This document shows positions 63,166-64,000 of a DNA stretch of 64,000 nt, piece by piece. The stretch lies in contig NZ_CP194857.1 in NCBI RefSeq assembly GCF_051020515.1, forward strand, positions 2,418,001-2,482,000, read 5' to 3'. The position numbers were made by a program, and so were the translations under genes. This DNA comes from CALKWS01 sp051020515 (GTDB lineage: Bacteria; Actinomycetota; Actinomycetes; Actinomycetales; Beutenbergiaceae). Below the pieces are notes generated by a model, which was not told the DNA's origin, did not search any database, and worked only from the letters and a program-made list of their open reading frames with translations. Each line of letters begins with the position of its first letter. The first letter of the stretch is position 1.

Positions 63166-64000
63166 TCAGGCGTCGGCGAGTTCGCGCTCCCGGGTGCGGG
63201 TGCGTTGCAGCGCTGCGCCCTCGACATCCATGTTCGGGGAGATCCGGTCCAGCCAGGCCGGCATCCACCACGCGGCCCGGCCGAGCAGGTGCATGGCCGC
63301 GGGGATGATCAGCATCCGCACCACGAACGCGTCGAACAGCACCCCCACGGCCAGGGCGAAGCCCATCGGGCGCACCATGGTGATCTGGGAGAAGGCGAAC
63401 CCGCCGAAGACCGCGACCATGATCAACGCAGCGACGCTGACCACCACCCGGCCGTTGTGGAACCCTGCGGTCACCGCCCGGCGGGCAGGGGTGCCGTGGG
63501 CGTAGGCCTCCCGCATCCCGGAAACCATGAACAACTGGTAGTCCATCGCCAGCCCGAACAGCACGCCGGTGAGCAGCAACGGCAGGAAGTTCAGCAGCGG
63601 CGGGGGTGTGCACGCCGAAGGCTTCCCCGAACCAACCCCACTGGAAGACCGCGGTGGTGGCCCCGAGGGCGGCGAACAGTGACAACCCCAGTCCCAGCGC
63701 GGTCAGCACCGGTACCAGGATGGAACGGAACACCCCGATCAGGATCACCACCGACAGGCCGAAGACCACCAGAACGTACACCGGCAGGGCGTCGGCGAGC
63801 TGGTCGGAGATGTCGATGTTGCCCGAGGCCAGCCCCGCCACCCCCAACTCGGTGCCGTCGACCAACGGCGAGGCCGCGCGCAGATCACGCACCAGCGCCT
63901 CGGTGGACTCACTGGAGGGGCCTTCGATCGGGATCACTTGGAAGGCCATGAAGTCACGGCCGGCGGAGGTGCCCACCGGCGCCACCGCCGCGACGTCGGC
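63166..64000 (-). CDS. MMPL-family transporter, C-terminal part (5' end outside window), one frameshift
   Basis: The minus strand encodes the C-terminal region of an MMPL/RND lipid transporter: AFQVIPIEGPSSESTEALVR, then helices VYVLVVFGLSVVILIGVFRS and VLTALGLGLSLFAALGA, and after a break near 63600 the signature LTGVLFGLAMDYQLFMVSGM...EAYAHG and a final helix set. The remaining N-terminal part lies beyond 64000. Convergent with the dehydrogenase gene, 4 bp apart. Confidence 0.85.

Noticed and set aside
1..64000. CRISPR array
   Set aside because: No regularly spaced direct repeats of 25-40 bp were seen; the only tandem repeats are in the tape measure gene.

Overview
The window is high-GC DNA from an actinobacterium (WhiB1, PdtaS-type kinase, Rv3656c-type pilin; a Micrococcales-like host is my inference). 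It is host chromosome at both ends with one integrated siphovirus-type prophage in the middle (about 21925-60539, 38.6 kb). Nearly all calls rest on reading protein motifs and gene order; no searches were run.

Left chromosome (1-21.9 kb): a DUF2505 protein (partial), a PdtaS-like histidine kinase, whiB1 with a clear terminator, an FHA-FtsK/SpoIIIE ATPase, a MacB-type ABC exporter, a PIMT-like methyltransferase, a NarL/DesK-type two-component pair, a SRAP (YedK) protein, a TauE/SafE permease, a decayed carbohydrate locus (GH43 remnant, MGH1-like glycosidase, solute-binding-protein remnant, LacI-type operator), a membrane-anchored repeat protein, and then the start of a Tad/Flp pilus locus (tadA, tadB, tadC and the first half of a small pilin gene).

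Prophage: it lies inside the small DUF4244/Flp pilin gene. Removing the DNA between two 12-bp copies of TCACGTTGATGA rejoins an intact 59-codon pilin gene. From left to right the prophage carries tiny zinc-ribbon genes, holin and endolysin, minor tail genes (one fusing a DNase I-like EEP domain to a tail protein), tape measure, tail chaperones, major tail protein, connectors, capsid, scaffold, MuF, portal and terminase, all on the minus strand with ATGA/GTGA overlaps. These are followed by a replication/recombination block (RuvC-like, prim-pol/SF3 helicase, PD-(D/E)XK nucleases, ssDNA-binding-like protein) with many very small genes. The right end has a divergent immunity region (minus-strand HTH; plus-strand XRE repressor, DUF2335 protein, ImmA-like protease) and a large serine integrase whose stop codon touches the right attachment core.

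Right chromosome (60.5-64 kb): the second half of the pilin gene, three TadE/TadG-like genes completing the pilus locus, a zinc-type dehydrogenase of the L-idonate 5-dehydrogenase group, and the end of an MMPL transporter.

More than 20 genes in both host and prophage carry single-base frameshifts that, where worked through, are almost all repaired by adding one base. That pattern suggests sequence errors more than decay, and frameshifted genes are reported here as one gene each with the break position.
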